Positions 25,228-34,276 of a DNA stretch of 64,000 nt are shown here, one piece after another; the first letter of the stretch is position 1, and each line of letters opens with the position of its first letter. The position numbers and the translations under genes are program-made. Source of the stretch: Ilyomonas sp965214235 (lineage in GTDB: Bacteria; Bacteroidota; Bacteroidia; Chitinophagales; Chitinophagaceae); assembly GCA_965214235.1 (NCBI GenBank), contig CBDCBH010000003.1, positions 124,001 to 188,000 on the forward strand, read 5' to 3'. Under the pieces are notes generated by a model that made no database searches, was not told where the DNA came from, and worked only from the letters and a program-made list of their open reading frames with translations.

Positions 25228-26280
25228 ATGAATAAGGAAGAAACGAATGCTTTGCAACTGCTTACCGGAAAAGCCAAGCTCGATGAAGTTTCGGTAGAAG
25301 AGCTGCAGCAAGTAATAAACGAGCATCCTTATTTTTCAGCTGCGCAATTGTTGCTTTGTAAAAAAATGCAGCAAGTAGCGCATCCATTGCTGCAACACCA
25401 ACTCTATAAAACTGCATTGTATTTTCCTCACGAACAATGGCTGCGGTATTTGATGTGGGAAAAAACTTCGGATAGCCATGATAATTTTAATGAACAGACA
25501 GAAATTGCTGATAAAAACAAAACGGAAAATGAAGTAAATAAAAACGATGATAGTGTTGTAAGTGAGTTGCAAAATGTAACAGATGTATCTGATGAAAATG
25601 ATAACGAACATGAAGCAAATATTGTAAGCAAGCCGGTTGAAGAATTGCCATTTAAAAATGAACAAAAACAAACCGGAATAATAAACGATAAAGAAGTTGA
25701 AAATATAATTATACTTCCGGCTAAAACAGCTTTTGATCAGCTTCCTTCTTATTTTGATGTGCAGGCTGAACCTGAAGAAGCACCGTTGGATGAAGAAGAA
25801 TTGAATCAGCAAAACGAGCCTTTGCCTATTGAAGAATCGAACCAAAAAATAGCTTCCATTTTATCGGGGCAGGCTGAAGAATTTAATAAGCCGGTTGATG
25901 AAAATAAAGAAATAAAAGTGGAAGCTGAACCCTTACATGCGGTTGACTATTTTGCTTCGCAAGGCATTAAATTAGACGAAAAAAAAGACGACAATACATT
26001 TGATAAAAAGGTTCATAAGTTTACTGATTGGCTACGCCAAATGAAGCGCATCAACCCGCAGCCTGTTGACTTGGGAACCAATAGTGAAGAGGAAAATTTT
26101 GTAGCGAATATTGCCGCTTCTTCCAATCAAACCAAAGAAATAATAACCGAATCAATGGCGGAAGTGTTAGTAAAACAAAACAAGCACGAGAAAGCAGTTG
26201 AAATTTATGAAAAATTAAGTTTGCTTTATCCCCTTAAAAACGCTTATTTTGCCGCCAAAATTCAGCGAATCAAACTATAA
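25228..26280 (+). CDS. hypothetical protein with acidic disordered middle
   Basis: About 350 residues from MNKEETNALQLL. The N-terminal 75 residues and the C-terminal segment ITESMAEVLVKQNKHEKAVE with IYEKLSLLYP (a TPR-like hairpin) look folded; the middle (about 90-270) is Glu/Asn/Lys-rich and probably disordered. Position between lptE and secG is a familiar Bacteroidota arrangement. Role unknown. The secG start lies four bases after its stop. Confidence 0.75.
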   Translation: MNKEETNALQLLTGKAKLDEVSVEELQQVINEHPYFSAAQLLLCKKMQQVAHPLLQHQLYKTALYFPHEQWLRYLMWEKTSDSHDNFNEQTEIADKNKTENEVNKNDDSVVSELQNVTDVSDENDNEHEANIVSKPVEELPFKNEQKQTGIINDKEVENIIILPAKTAFDQLPSYFDVQAEPEEAPLDEEELNQQNEPLPIEESNQKIASILSGQAEEFNKPVDENKEIKVEAEPLHAVDYFASQGIKLDEKKDDNTFDKKVHKFTDWLRQMKRINPQPVDLGTNSEEENFVANIAASSNQTKEIITESMAEVLVKQNKHEKAVEIYEKLSLLYPLKNAYFAAKIQRIKL

Positions 26281-26284
26281 AGAA

Positions 26285-26620
26285 ATGACACTTTTGTTTT
26301 TCATATTAATTTCAATTGCCTGCCTTATTTTAGGCTTTTTTATCTTAGTTCAAAACCCAAAAGGCGGTGGTTTATCCGGCACCTTCGGAGGAATGAATAA
26401 CCAAATAATGGGTGTAAAACAAACCACTGATGTGCTTGAAAAAGGCACCTGGATTTTTGCTTCCGTGGTAGGTGTTTTCTGTATTATTTCTGTTTTATTT
26501 TTTAACGGAACAAGCACCAGCAACAACAATAAGCTACTTAAAAATTTGCCAACAACGGCACCGGCTTCTCAACAAAATTCAGCCCCGGTTAATACCGTTC
26601 CGGCTACTCCTAAAAAATAA
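26285..26620 (+). CDS. secG: protein translocase subunit SecG
   Basis: 111 residues with two membrane helices (about 1-21 and 50-72) joined by VQNPKGGGLSGTFGG, the SecG signature loop. SecG assists SecYE in protein export across the inner membrane. The C-terminal tail is Asn/Thr/Pro-rich. The longer frame starting at 26249 overlaps the previous gene; ATG 26285 gives the canonical N-terminus MTLLFFILIS. Confidence 0.93.
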   Translation: MTLLFFILISIACLILGFFILVQNPKGGGLSGTFGGMNNQIMGVKQTTDVLEKGTWIFASVVGVFCIISVLFFNGTSTSNNNKLLKNLPTTAPASQQNSAPVNTVPATPKK

Positions 26621-26638
26621 ATTTTCTTTTATTTTTCT

Positions 26639-26709
26639 TGCCTGATAGTATAATGGTAGTATCTCAGATTCTGGCTCTGATGGTCTTGGTTCGAATCCAG
26701 GTCAGGCAA
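26639..26709 (+). tRNA. tRNA-Gln (anticodon CTG)
   Basis: Acceptor TGCCTGA pairs with TCAGGCA (U1-A72, typical of tRNA-Gln). The anticodon stem TCAGA/TCTGA holds the loop TTCTGGC, giving anticodon CTG, and the T arm has GGTTCGAATCC. CCA is not encoded. It follows secG by 18 bp and may share its transcript. Confidence 0.93.
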
Positions 26710-26715
26710 CATTTA

Positions 26716-28080
26716 TCACTCTGCCGGCATCGTTAATTGGTTTCTTTTTTCCTCTGCATCTTCTTCTTTTAAAGCGTGTAAATATTGATGTTTAAGATGA
26801 TGATAAAACGAATGTTTATCTATCAGTAAAGAAACTAAGTTTGCTGCCAAAGCAGCAAGCATCAAATGAAAAATAACGTTGTGCCGGTCAGTCATTTCCA
26901 ACACCAGAATAGCCGATGTAAACGGTGAGCGTGTAACACCTGTAAGGAAGCCCGCCATACCTGAAAGAATAAGCAAATTGGTGTTTACTGATGAGAGATG
27001 GAACCATTGCGATACTAAGCCGCCAATACTGGCGCCAGCACTTAAGGCAGGCGCAAAAATGCCGCCTGACGCCCCCGTTGTAAAGCAAACAACCGGACCG
27101 ATAAAACGTAACAACGGCATATAAAACGGCTGTGTTTTATTGGCGTTGAACAACAAACCGTTTATTACATCTTTACCCGACCACAATACTTCAGTGTTTA
27201 CAAACATTGCCATTGCAACCATAAGCAAAGCACACACGATCACGTATAAATATTGCTGGCTAACTGTAAACTTCTGCTTCCAGGCAAATAGTTTTAAAAT
27301 AATGCTGCACATAATACTTCCGCCCAAACCCGTGAGTATTGCAACAATGAGAATGCCTCCAAAAATGTATGAACCAGGATTGGTTACATTCGGATATCCT
27401 AAATAAAGATACGGTCCTAACAAGCCTTGCGCCGTGAGACCAGCAATAATAACCGCCGAAAAGATAGCCGTACGATAAAAACGAATGTGTGTGTTGGAAA
27501 GCTCTTCAACAGCGAATACGATACCACCAAGCGGTGTGTTAAACGCCGCAGCCAAACCTGCAGCCGCACCGGTTAAAATCATGGTGCGCTTTGAAATTTT
27601 AGGCCAGCTTTTGGGTATCCATTGATTTACTTTCCGGAAGATAGAACCTGCAATTTGTATGGTTGGACCTTCCCTGCCAATTGCAGCGCCACCCAAAACC
27701 ATCAACAAACTTGAACAAACTTTTACTATAATTATTCGGATGCCAACAAGTTTGCTAAAAGTTTCAGATGATGTTCCGGCAGGCAATTCGAGCGCAGCCA
27801 TCACTTGCGGAATTCCGCTGCCACGCGCATAGGCCGCCCATTTTTTTACAATGAAAAAAGCACTAACAAAAGTTAGCGGTGCAATAAGAAAAAAACACCA
27901 CTTGTTATGCTGAATGCAGTAGCGGGAAAGGGCTTCGGACCAGCCGAATAATTTTGTATAAAGAACAGCAACCAAACCAGCTATTGCAGAGGCAAGCCAG
28001 AAAGGAAAGGCCTGCAATAAATTGTATTTGAGTTTTTGGCTTTTAATCCTGTCAAACATTGTTTTGAGAACCGTACGCAT
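26716..28080 (-). CDS. ClC-type chloride/proton antiporter
   Basis: 454 residues with the multiple helices of ClC proteins. The selectivity motifs are GSGIPQV, GREGPTIQ and GGIFAPALS. Both glutamates of the antiporters are present: the gating Glu in GREGP and the internal proton Glu in FAVEELSN, so it should exchange chloride for protons and not act as a channel. No CBS domains. Single gene, close behind the tRNA on the opposite strand. Confidence 0.9.
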   Translation of the reverse strand: MRTVLKTMFDRIKSQKLKYNLLQAFPFWLASAIAGLVAVLYTKLFGWSEALSRYCIQHNKWCFFLIAPLTFVSAFFIVKKWAAYARGSGIPQVMAALELPAGTSSETFSKLVGIRIIIVKVCSSLLMVLGGAAIGREGPTIQIAGSIFRKVNQWIPKSWPKISKRTMILTGAAAGLAAAFNTPLGGIVFAVEELSNTHIRFYRTAIFSAVIIAGLTAQGLLGPYLYLGYPNVTNPGSYIFGGILIVAILTGLGGSIMCSIILKLFAWKQKFTVSQQYLYVIVCALLMVAMAMFVNTEVLWSGKDVINGLLFNANKTQPFYMPLLRFIGPVVCFTTGASGGIFAPALSAGASIGGLVSQWFHLSSVNTNLLILSGMAGFLTGVTRSPFTSAILVLEMTDRHNVIFHLMLAALAANLVSLLIDKHSFYHHLKHQYLHALKEEDAEEKRNQLTMPAE

Positions 28081-28209
28081 ATTGGCGAAAATAATAGTTT
28101 CTGTTTAGGTTAAGGATGATAAACTATAGCTGTATTGGTGAAATAAAATGAGAAAGCTTAGGTTTGCTATTTGATTTACGACTAAAAAAATGCCCGTTTA
28201 AAAAATGAA

Positions 28210-28220
28210 GTAAAAACAAA
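28210..28220 (+). repeat. dispersed motif GTAAAAACAAA
   Basis: Plus-strand copy in the 313-bp gap (28081-28393) between the divergent ClC and purE genes, with flanks AAATGA and CGTTGA. I see nothing else definite in this gap. Confidence 0.6.
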
Positions 28221-28393
28221 CGTTGAAGAAGAATTGGTTTTAAATTTACGTAAAAGAAAACTACAAATCTGCAATGAGAACAATGCCCGAGCGGAGTTAC
28301 AAACGCTGGTTGCATAAAAACAAACTTGTAACAGCGGCAAGTGATGTATAGTAAATAAAAAGGAAAACTGACCATTAAAAATCAAAAATAAAC

Positions 28394-28909
28394 ATGCCTT
28401 TTGTTGGAATTGTTATGGGCAGCGATAGCGACCTCTCTGTAATGCAAGCCGCGGCTGATGTATTGAAACAGTTTGACATTGATTTTGAACTTACCATTGT
28501 TTCGGCGCACCGCACGCCGCACAGAATGATGCAATACGCTGAAACAGCACAGAGGCGCGGCTTACACGTGATTATTGCAGGCGCAGGCGGCGCGGCGCAT
28601 TTGCCTGGAATGCTTGCCGCATTTACCACATTACCGGTGATTGGTGTGCCTATAAAATCGTCAAATTCAATTGATGGCTGGGATTCGGTGTTGTCAATTT
28701 TGCAAATGCCAAATGGCGTTCCGGTAGCAACGGTTGCGTTGAATGGAGCTAAAAATGCAGGCATTTTAGCAGCGCAAATTTTGGGTGCAAGCGATGCAAA
28801 TATTGCCGAAAAATTATTGCAGTTTAAAGAGAAGATGAAGAATGAAGTGATGCAAAAAATAAGCAAAATAAAGAACGACTATCAAAATGACTTTGATGAT
28901 CATTTATAG
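28394..28909 (+). CDS. purE: 5-(carboxyamino)imidazole ribonucleotide mutase
   Basis: 171 residues. PurE class I moves the carboxyl group of N5-CAIR to give CAIR in purine synthesis. GIVMGSDSDLSVM and VSAHRTPHRM (catalytic His) and AGAGGAAHLPGMLAAFTTLP are the family motifs. The C-terminal tail ends six bases inside the convergent bshC gene. purK is not in the window. Confidence 0.95.
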   Translation: MPFVGIVMGSDSDLSVMQAAADVLKQFDIDFELTIVSAHRTPHRMMQYAETAQRRGLHVIIAGAGGAAHLPGMLAAFTTLPVIGVPIKSSNSIDGWDSVLSILQMPNGVPVATVALNGAKNAGILAAQILGASDANIAEKLLQFKEKMKNEVMQKISKIKNDYQNDFDDHL

Positions 28910-30526
28910 CGTAATGATGGCGAATTGTTGCTCAAACGTAAATGAATATTCATAAATAATTTCGATGAATTGCCTGCCGTAACGCCCGTACCAACCACTA
29001 ATGTTTTCTACACGTTCCTGCAAGTTTTTGTTTGGAAACAATTGTTGCTGCAACGTTTTAATTTGCTGTTGCTGCGTGTTGTATTTTCTGCGCTCTGCGC
29101 GAAGAATTTTTGCTTGCAGAGCCGTTATTTTTTTTTGTGTGGAAGCATACAAAGCGCGTGTATGTTCGCCTAACGAAACATCAACTTTACCTGCAATTGC
29201 TTGTAGTTTATTAAACAGCAATTTCACTTCTTCAGCTTCTTCCTCTATACTTATTTTATTTTCAGTTGTTTGTTTCGTTAATTCATTTATCAATGTCAAT
29301 TCTTCTTTAAAAAAATCCTGCGCTGCAAAGCCGAGTTGTTGCATTTTTTTGCTTTGCTTTTTTGTAATAAAAACAAACGAATTGCGCAGTACTAACATTG
29401 GATACGGTACTGTGGCTGCCTTAAAAACACCCTTTAATTCAAGCCAGTAAGCCAACTCGCCACCGCCACCAATAAACGCGATGTTTGGTAAAATGGTTTC
29501 TTGTAAAACACCACGTAAAATTACGTTCGGGCTAAAGCGTTCGGGATGTTGTTTCAGTTCATTCAACAACTCATCTTTTGTAAAGCGAAGGTTTTTGTTT
29601 TGAATCTTAAATTCATTGCCAACCTGTTCAATCCGTTCCCGGCTGTCATCAAATAAATAAAACAAATTCACGTCTCTCCCACCTGCTTGCACTTTGTAAT
29701 GTTGCGAAAGTTGAGCAAGTGTTTTTTCAACTTCTTTGTGCGAAAACTGTTCTTCTATCTCTTTGCTGAAAACCGCTTGCAGTAAGCGTTTCAGGTGTTC
29801 GTTATCAGGAATTAAAACAACAATTCCATACTCGCCAAACAACTCATTCACCACTTCCAAAGTAGCTTGCTGAATAGTTGTACCAAGGCGATAACAACGG
29901 TTAAAAATAGCGATGATGTTATTGCCATAAGGTAACACTTCAATTTGGTTTTGCAGTTGCTGAAGTAAATAGATAAACTCTTTATCAACCTTCATTCTGC
30001 CAACAGCGCCGGTTTGTTTTGTATTCCATTTGTACGCTTTGCCATCAACATTCATCGAACCTAATTCATCCAAATCTGCATCTTCACTTCCCATATAAAA
30101 AACAGGAACAAAATTGTACTGCGGCATTTGTTTATACAGATGTTCAGCCAGCTTAACGGCGTGTAGTATTTTATAAGCAAAATATAATGGACCCATAAAA
30201 ATTACGGGCTGATGTGCAGTGGTAACAGTGAATGTGTTTTGTTGTGAAAGCAGTTGAATGTTACGCTCAACTTTATGTGATAAGGATAAGCCCTGATATT
30301 GTTGCCGCAGTGTATTTACCAAAACTTCCCGGTTTTGATGGAAGCCTTGCCTGGCTTCGATTGCAGCAGTAATACCTTTAATAGAAACAGGGTGTTGATA
30401 GAACGGTTGCAGGGTTTGTTTTTGTTCTATATAATCAATAATGGTTTTTGAAAAAAAGCCGGTTTGCTGATAAGAAATGTAAGTGCAATTTCCATTAATA
30501 TCGAAAGCCGCTTGCTGTTGGTTCAT
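28904..30526 (-). CDS. bshC: bacillithiol biosynthesis cysteine-adding enzyme
   Basis: About 540 residues from MNQQQAAFDI, the BshC length. BshC adds cysteine to glucosaminyl-malate, the last step of bacillithiol synthesis. Features are TTAHQPVIFMGPLYFAYKI near the nucleotide-like site, FYMGSEDADLDELG, and VILRGVLQETILPNIAFIGG with GGELAYWLELK; the C-terminal third has a coiled coil (KLQAIAGK to LQQQLFP). bshA and bshB lie elsewhere. Stops of purE and bshC overlap by six bases. Confidence 0.93.
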   Translation of the reverse strand: MNQQQAAFDINGNCTYISYQQTGFFSKTIIDYIEQKQTLQPFYQHPVSIKGITAAIEARQGFHQNREVLVNTLRQQYQGLSLSHKVERNIQLLSQQNTFTVTTAHQPVIFMGPLYFAYKILHAVKLAEHLYKQMPQYNFVPVFYMGSEDADLDELGSMNVDGKAYKWNTKQTGAVGRMKVDKEFIYLLQQLQNQIEVLPYGNNIIAIFNRCYRLGTTIQQATLEVVNELFGEYGIVVLIPDNEHLKRLLQAVFSKEIEEQFSHKEVEKTLAQLSQHYKVQAGGRDVNLFYLFDDSRERIEQVGNEFKIQNKNLRFTKDELLNELKQHPERFSPNVILRGVLQETILPNIAFIGGGGELAYWLELKGVFKAATVPYPMLVLRNSFVFITKKQSKKMQQLGFAAQDFFKEELTLINELTKQTTENKISIEEEAEEVKLLFNKLQAIAGKVDVSLGEHTRALYASTQKKITALQAKILRAERRKYNTQQQQIKTLQQQLFPNKNLQERVENISGWYGRYGRQFIEIIYEYSFTFEQQFAIITL

Positions 30527-30580
30527 AAGTAAAATCTGAAACGCAAAGATAGATGGCAATGTAAAAGATAAAGCACTTAC

Positions 30581-31888
30581 TTACACCACAACACCTTCTA
30601 AATCGTAATCGTAGGCTTTTGTAATTTGAACGTTTATAAAAGTGCCCGATTGTAGTTTTTGTTCTGAATGAATCACCACTTCATTATCAACTTCAACACT
30701 GTCAAATTCAGTGCGGCCAAGATAACGACCCGCTTCTTTTTTATCAACCATCACTTTATAAACATTGCCGATTTTTTGTTGATTTTTTTCTAAGCTAATT
30801 TCTTGCTGCACCTCCATAATTTCCTGTGCGCGGCGTTGTTTTTCTTCTGCTGCAATATTATCGTTTAGTTCAAATGCAGATGTGTTCTCCTCATGGCTGT
30901 AAGTAAAAATTCCAACGCGGTCAAAACGTTGTTTTTGCAAAAAATCTTTTACTTCGTCAACATCATTACCTGTTTCGCCGGGGAAGCCTGCAATTAAAGT
31001 AGTGCGCAGGCAAATACCGGGAACTACATTGCGAATGGCAGCCAATGTATCTTCTATTTCTTCGCGCGTGCTTTGCCTTCGCATGGCTTGCAGCATACGG
31101 TTGCTGGCATGTTGCAACGGCATATCTAAATACTTGCAAATGTTGCTTCTGTTGCGCATCACATTCAACACATCCATTGGAAATTTATTCGGGTAAGCAT
31201 AATGCAAACGTATCCATTCAATGCCCGGCACATCTGCCAAGCGATTCATCAAATCGGCAAGCATCCTTTTCTTATAAATATCTAAGCCGTAATAGGTTAG
31301 CTCCTGCGCAATAAGCATAATTTCTTTTACGCCCTGCTTTACCAGAGCCGTCGCTTCCGATATAATATCTTCAATGGTTTTGCTGATGTGTTTGCCGCGC
31401 ATTAACGGAATGGCGCAAAAAGAACAGCCGCGATTGCAACCCTCGCTGATTTTTAAATACGCATAATGTTTTGGCGTGCTTAACAAGCGTTCGCCTAATA
31501 ATTCTTTTTTATAATCGGCATTGAACTGTTGTAATAAAAGAGGCATTTCAAATGTGCCAAACCAGGCATCCACTTCAGGAATTTCAGTTTCTAAATCGTT
31601 ACGATACCGCTCGCTTAAGCATCCGGTTACATACACCTTATCCAGCTTTCCCCGCTTTTTTAAACTCACCTGGTTTAAGATGGTGTTGATGCTTTCTTCT
31701 TTTGCTTTATCAATAAAACCGCAGGTATTTACAACCACAATGTTGTGATCGAGCTTTTTGTTTTCGTGCAATACATCAATATCATTTGCTTTTAACTGAC
31801 CGCTTAACACTTCGCTGTCAACAAGGTTTTTGCTGCACCCGAGTGTGATGATGTTTACTTTATCTTTTTGTAGTTTACCGGCTTTCAT
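30581..31888 (-). CDS. rimO: ribosomal protein S12 methylthiotransferase
   Basis: 435 residues from MKAGKLQKDK. RimO adds a methylthio group to an Asp of ribosomal protein S12 and is a sister of MiaB. The UPF0004 domain has TLGCSKNLVDSEV, NTCGFIDKAKEES and VTGCLSERY; the radical-SAM motif is EGCNRGCSFCAIP; a TRAM domain with GRTEFDSVEVDNEV ends the protein. The longer frame (to 31981) adds an atypical leader. Confidence 0.95.
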   Translation of the reverse strand: MKAGKLQKDKVNIITLGCSKNLVDSEVLSGQLKANDIDVLHENKKLDHNIVVVNTCGFIDKAKEESINTILNQVSLKKRGKLDKVYVTGCLSERYRNDLETEIPEVDAWFGTFEMPLLLQQFNADYKKELLGERLLSTPKHYAYLKISEGCNRGCSFCAIPLMRGKHISKTIEDIISEATALVKQGVKEIMLIAQELTYYGLDIYKKRMLADLMNRLADVPGIEWIRLHYAYPNKFPMDVLNVMRNRSNICKYLDMPLQHASNRMLQAMRRQSTREEIEDTLAAIRNVVPGICLRTTLIAGFPGETGNDVDEVKDFLQKQRFDRVGIFTYSHEENTSAFELNDNIAAEEKQRRAQEIMEVQQEISLEKNQQKIGNVYKVMVDKKEAGRYLGRTEFDSVEVDNEVVIHSEQKLQSGTFINVQITKAYDYDLEGVVV

Positions 31889-32000
31889 TGCGGGCGCAAA
31901 ACTAAATCTTTTATACCGCTGAAACGTTGGTTTAACGAGGCTTTTGGTTTGTGTAGAATTGATAATACAATAGACGTACAATGGCTGATGAGCTGCAGAA

Positions 32001-32063
32001 GAGAAATAAAAAGCTATAAGTTACGGGCTATGTGCTTTGAGCCTGAACAGCCTGCGCTGCGGA
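32001..32063 (-). repeat. 63-bp dispersed intergenic repeat, copy 2
   Basis: Inverted partner of 3250-3312 (52 of 63 identical by hand). It occupies the middle of the 333-bp gap 31889-32221 between divergent rimO and the oxidoreductase gene; a GTAAAAACAAA copy lies about 70 bp away, as it does at copy 1. Confidence 0.65.
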
Positions 32064-32130
32064 TTAAAAAAGGGATAAAAACAAAACCTCAATCAAAAAA
32101 CAAAATGATGACATCCCAATATTTGAGACG

Positions 32131-32141
32131 TTTGTTTTTAC
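32131..32141 (-). repeat. dispersed motif GTAAAAACAAA
   Basis: Minus-strand copy, 80 bp before the oxidoreductase ATG, flanked by AGTGGA and CGTCTC on the motif strand. Confidence 0.6.
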
Positions 32142-32221
32142 TCCACTTCTCATTATCCAACCAAATAAAATTGTATTGTCTGGTATAATTTTTAAGGCAG
32201 ATTATAAAAAGATAATTACCT

Positions 32222-33553
32222 ATGGAAAACAAGAATGTTAGCAACGATTTTACAAACCCGTTGATTGGAAAAGAATGCGACAGAAGATCGTTCATCAGCA
32301 ATGCAGGCAAAGGCATTATTGCAACAGGTTTAATGAGTGGAATACTGTACTCGAATTCAATGCAGGCACAAACAAACGGCAACAAGCCGCTGCCCGAACC
32401 AACACCTATAAAACTCCCTTCGCTGGTTGACGCTACGGAGCAGCAAGAACCGCCAGTGCCAACATTTACAAAGCCGGATGACCGTATTGGCTATGCTGTG
32501 GTTGGGCTGGGACATTTGGCATTAAACCAAATTTTACCGGCTATCATTCAATGCAAAAAATCGAAGCTGGTAGCATTGGTTAGCGGCGATGCGGCCAAGG
32601 CTGCGAATGTGGCTGCACAATACGGCGTGAACCCTAAAAATATTTACAACTATCAAAACTACGATACCATAAAAGATAACAAAGAGATACAAGCCGTGTA
32701 CATTGTTTTGCCTAACGGGTTGCATGAAGAATTTGTAGTTCGCGCTGCAAAAGCGGGTAAGCATGTGCTGTGCGAAAAGCCAATGGCAACCTCATCAAAA
32801 GAAGCGCAGAACATGATTGATGCTTGTAAAAAAGCGAATGTAAAATTGATGATTGCCTACCGCATTCAATACGAACCAAAAAACAAATTTGTGAAAGATT
32901 GGGTTCGTAAAAAAGAAAAGGGAAACACAAAACTAATTGAAGCTGTAAATACACAAAATCAAGGCGACCCAACTCAATGGCGATTAATTAAAAAACTATC
33001 CGGCGGCGGCTCGTTGCCCGATATTGGCTTGTACTGTTTGAACACATGCCGTTATTTGTTAGGCGAAGAGCCGATGTGGGTAAAAGCCACTACTTACAGC
33101 ACTCCCGCTGATGTTCGGTTTAAAGAAGTAGAAGAAGCTGTGCTGTGGCAGATGGGCTTTCCAAGCGGCGCTTTGGCAAATTGCAGCACATCGTACGGGG
33201 TGCACGAAACAAGGCGTTACCGTTGCGTTACCGATAAAGGTGCATGGATGGGCTTAGACCCTGCCTTTCCTTATAAAGGTTTGATGATTGAAGGAGAATA
33301 TACCGAAGGCAAAAATGTTTTTAAACATCATCCTGCTATCCCTGATAAAAATCAGTTTGTGCCAGAGATGGATCATCTTGCCGAATGTATCACCAACAAT
33401 CAAACACCTTACACGCCTGGCGAAGAAGGCTTGCAGGATCATAAAATTATGGAAGCGATTTATGAAAGCGCACGCACCGGCAAGCAGGTTGATTTGGAAA
33501 GAATTGATAAGATAGATTCCTTTAGAGGCACTGCACCAAAAAGTGAGGAATAA
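32222..33553 (+). CDS. exported Gfo/Idh/MocA-family oxidoreductase
   Basis: 443 residues. A twin-arginine-type signal (CDRRSFISNAGKG then a hydrophobic stretch to SMQAQ, about residue 43) suggests Tat export in folded form with bound NAD(P). The Rossmann domain starts YAVVGLGHLALNQ and has the family motif LCEKPMATS; the C-terminal sheet domain has GGSLPDIGLYCLN. It is close to glucose-fructose-oxidoreductase-like sugar dehydrogenases; the substrate is unknown. The bidirectional hairpin 33599-33650 ends it. Confidence 0.88.
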   Translation: MENKNVSNDFTNPLIGKECDRRSFISNAGKGIIATGLMSGILYSNSMQAQTNGNKPLPEPTPIKLPSLVDATEQQEPPVPTFTKPDDRIGYAVVGLGHLALNQILPAIIQCKKSKLVALVSGDAAKAANVAAQYGVNPKNIYNYQNYDTIKDNKEIQAVYIVLPNGLHEEFVVRAAKAGKHVLCEKPMATSSKEAQNMIDACKKANVKLMIAYRIQYEPKNKFVKDWVRKKEKGNTKLIEAVNTQNQGDPTQWRLIKKLSGGGSLPDIGLYCLNTCRYLLGEEPMWVKATTYSTPADVRFKEVEEAVLWQMGFPSGALANCSTSYGVHETRRYRCVTDKGAWMGLDPAFPYKGLMIEGEYTEGKNVFKHHPAIPDKNQFVPEMDHLAECITNNQTPYTPGEEGLQDHKIMEAIYESARTGKQVDLERIDKIDSFRGTAPKSEE

Positions 33554-33598
33554 TATATTGCAGATGTGTAATGCTGAGTAGTTTATCAGAAGTAAAAA

Positions 33599-33650
33599 TG
33601 CAGTAAAAACAAAAGCCTTTTTAACAGAAAAGGCTTTTGTTTTTACTGCA
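33599..33650. terminator. bidirectional terminator hairpin with inverted GTAAAAACAAA pair
   Basis: A perfect 23-bp stem (33599-33621 with 33628-33650) encloses a six-base loop. The outer arms are the dispersed motif in opposite orientations (33603-33613 and 33636-33646) with TGCA outside and AAAGCCTTTT inside. It sits between convergent genes and serves both strands. Confidence 0.85.
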
Positions 33651-33667
33651 AAATTATTTGTTAACTT

Positions 33668-33919
33668 CTACCCTTTTGAGGCCGTTTTCTTTACACTTTT
33701 CTTTGCCGTCTTTTTAGGTAATGCATTTTTATCAGCCGCTTTTTTAGGCGCTTTAGGAACTTTAGCGCCTTCTTTTCGGGCTTCAGATAAACCAATGGCA
33801 ATAGCCTGTTTAGGATTGGTTACCTTTTTGCCGCTGCGACCACTTTTTAGTTTGCCGGCTTTCATTTCGTGCATTTCTTCCTGCACTTTTTCGCCTGCTT
33901 CTTTTGAATACTTTGCCAT
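33668..33919 (-). CDS. small Lys/Ala-rich protein, DUF6496-like
   Basis: 83 residues. The N-terminal half (MAKYSKEAGEKVQEEMHEMK, then GKKVTNPKQAIAIGLSEARK) is the DUF6496 pattern; the second half is a basic tail of Lys, Ala and Pro like histone H1. A nucleoid-associated role is plausible but unproven. The 357 bp up to pyrG contain a terminator and nothing else I can call. Confidence 0.75.
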   Translation of the reverse strand: MAKYSKEAGEKVQEEMHEMKAGKLKSGRSGKKVTNPKQAIAIGLSEARKEGAKVPKAPKKAADKNALPKKTAKKSVKKTASKG

Positions 33920-34212
33920 AAAATTCGTTTTGAATGATTAGTAAATTTGCTTCTAATTCATTCAAAATATTTGCCACTACATTCATTGTTATGAACAATT
34001 AATACTCATTTTTTTTATTGCTTTTGTGTTCTTTTTGTTGTGTGTGATATCAACGCCTTTTATGATAAACTCTTCATTTTTACGGCTGTCGGGATTGTCT
34101 TTATTTTTTGCCCGGTTTTGACGCGTGGTAACTTTACTTGTCGTTTGATTTACTCCTACGTTTGTTTTTATAACATCATAATTAATAAGTTAACGATGAA
34201 GATTAAAACGAT

Positions 34213-34254
34213 AAAAAGAAGCCGGCGAGCCAATTGGCTTGCCGGCTTCTTTTT
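34213..34254 (-). terminator. pyrG terminator
   Basis: AAAAAGAAGCCGGC pairs with GCCGGCTTCTTTTT and a further AGCC/GGCT closes the loop; the minus strand ends in T residues, 23 bp after the pyrG stop. Confidence 0.88.
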
Positions 34255-34276
34255 AAAAGCACTTTTTATTGAGAAA

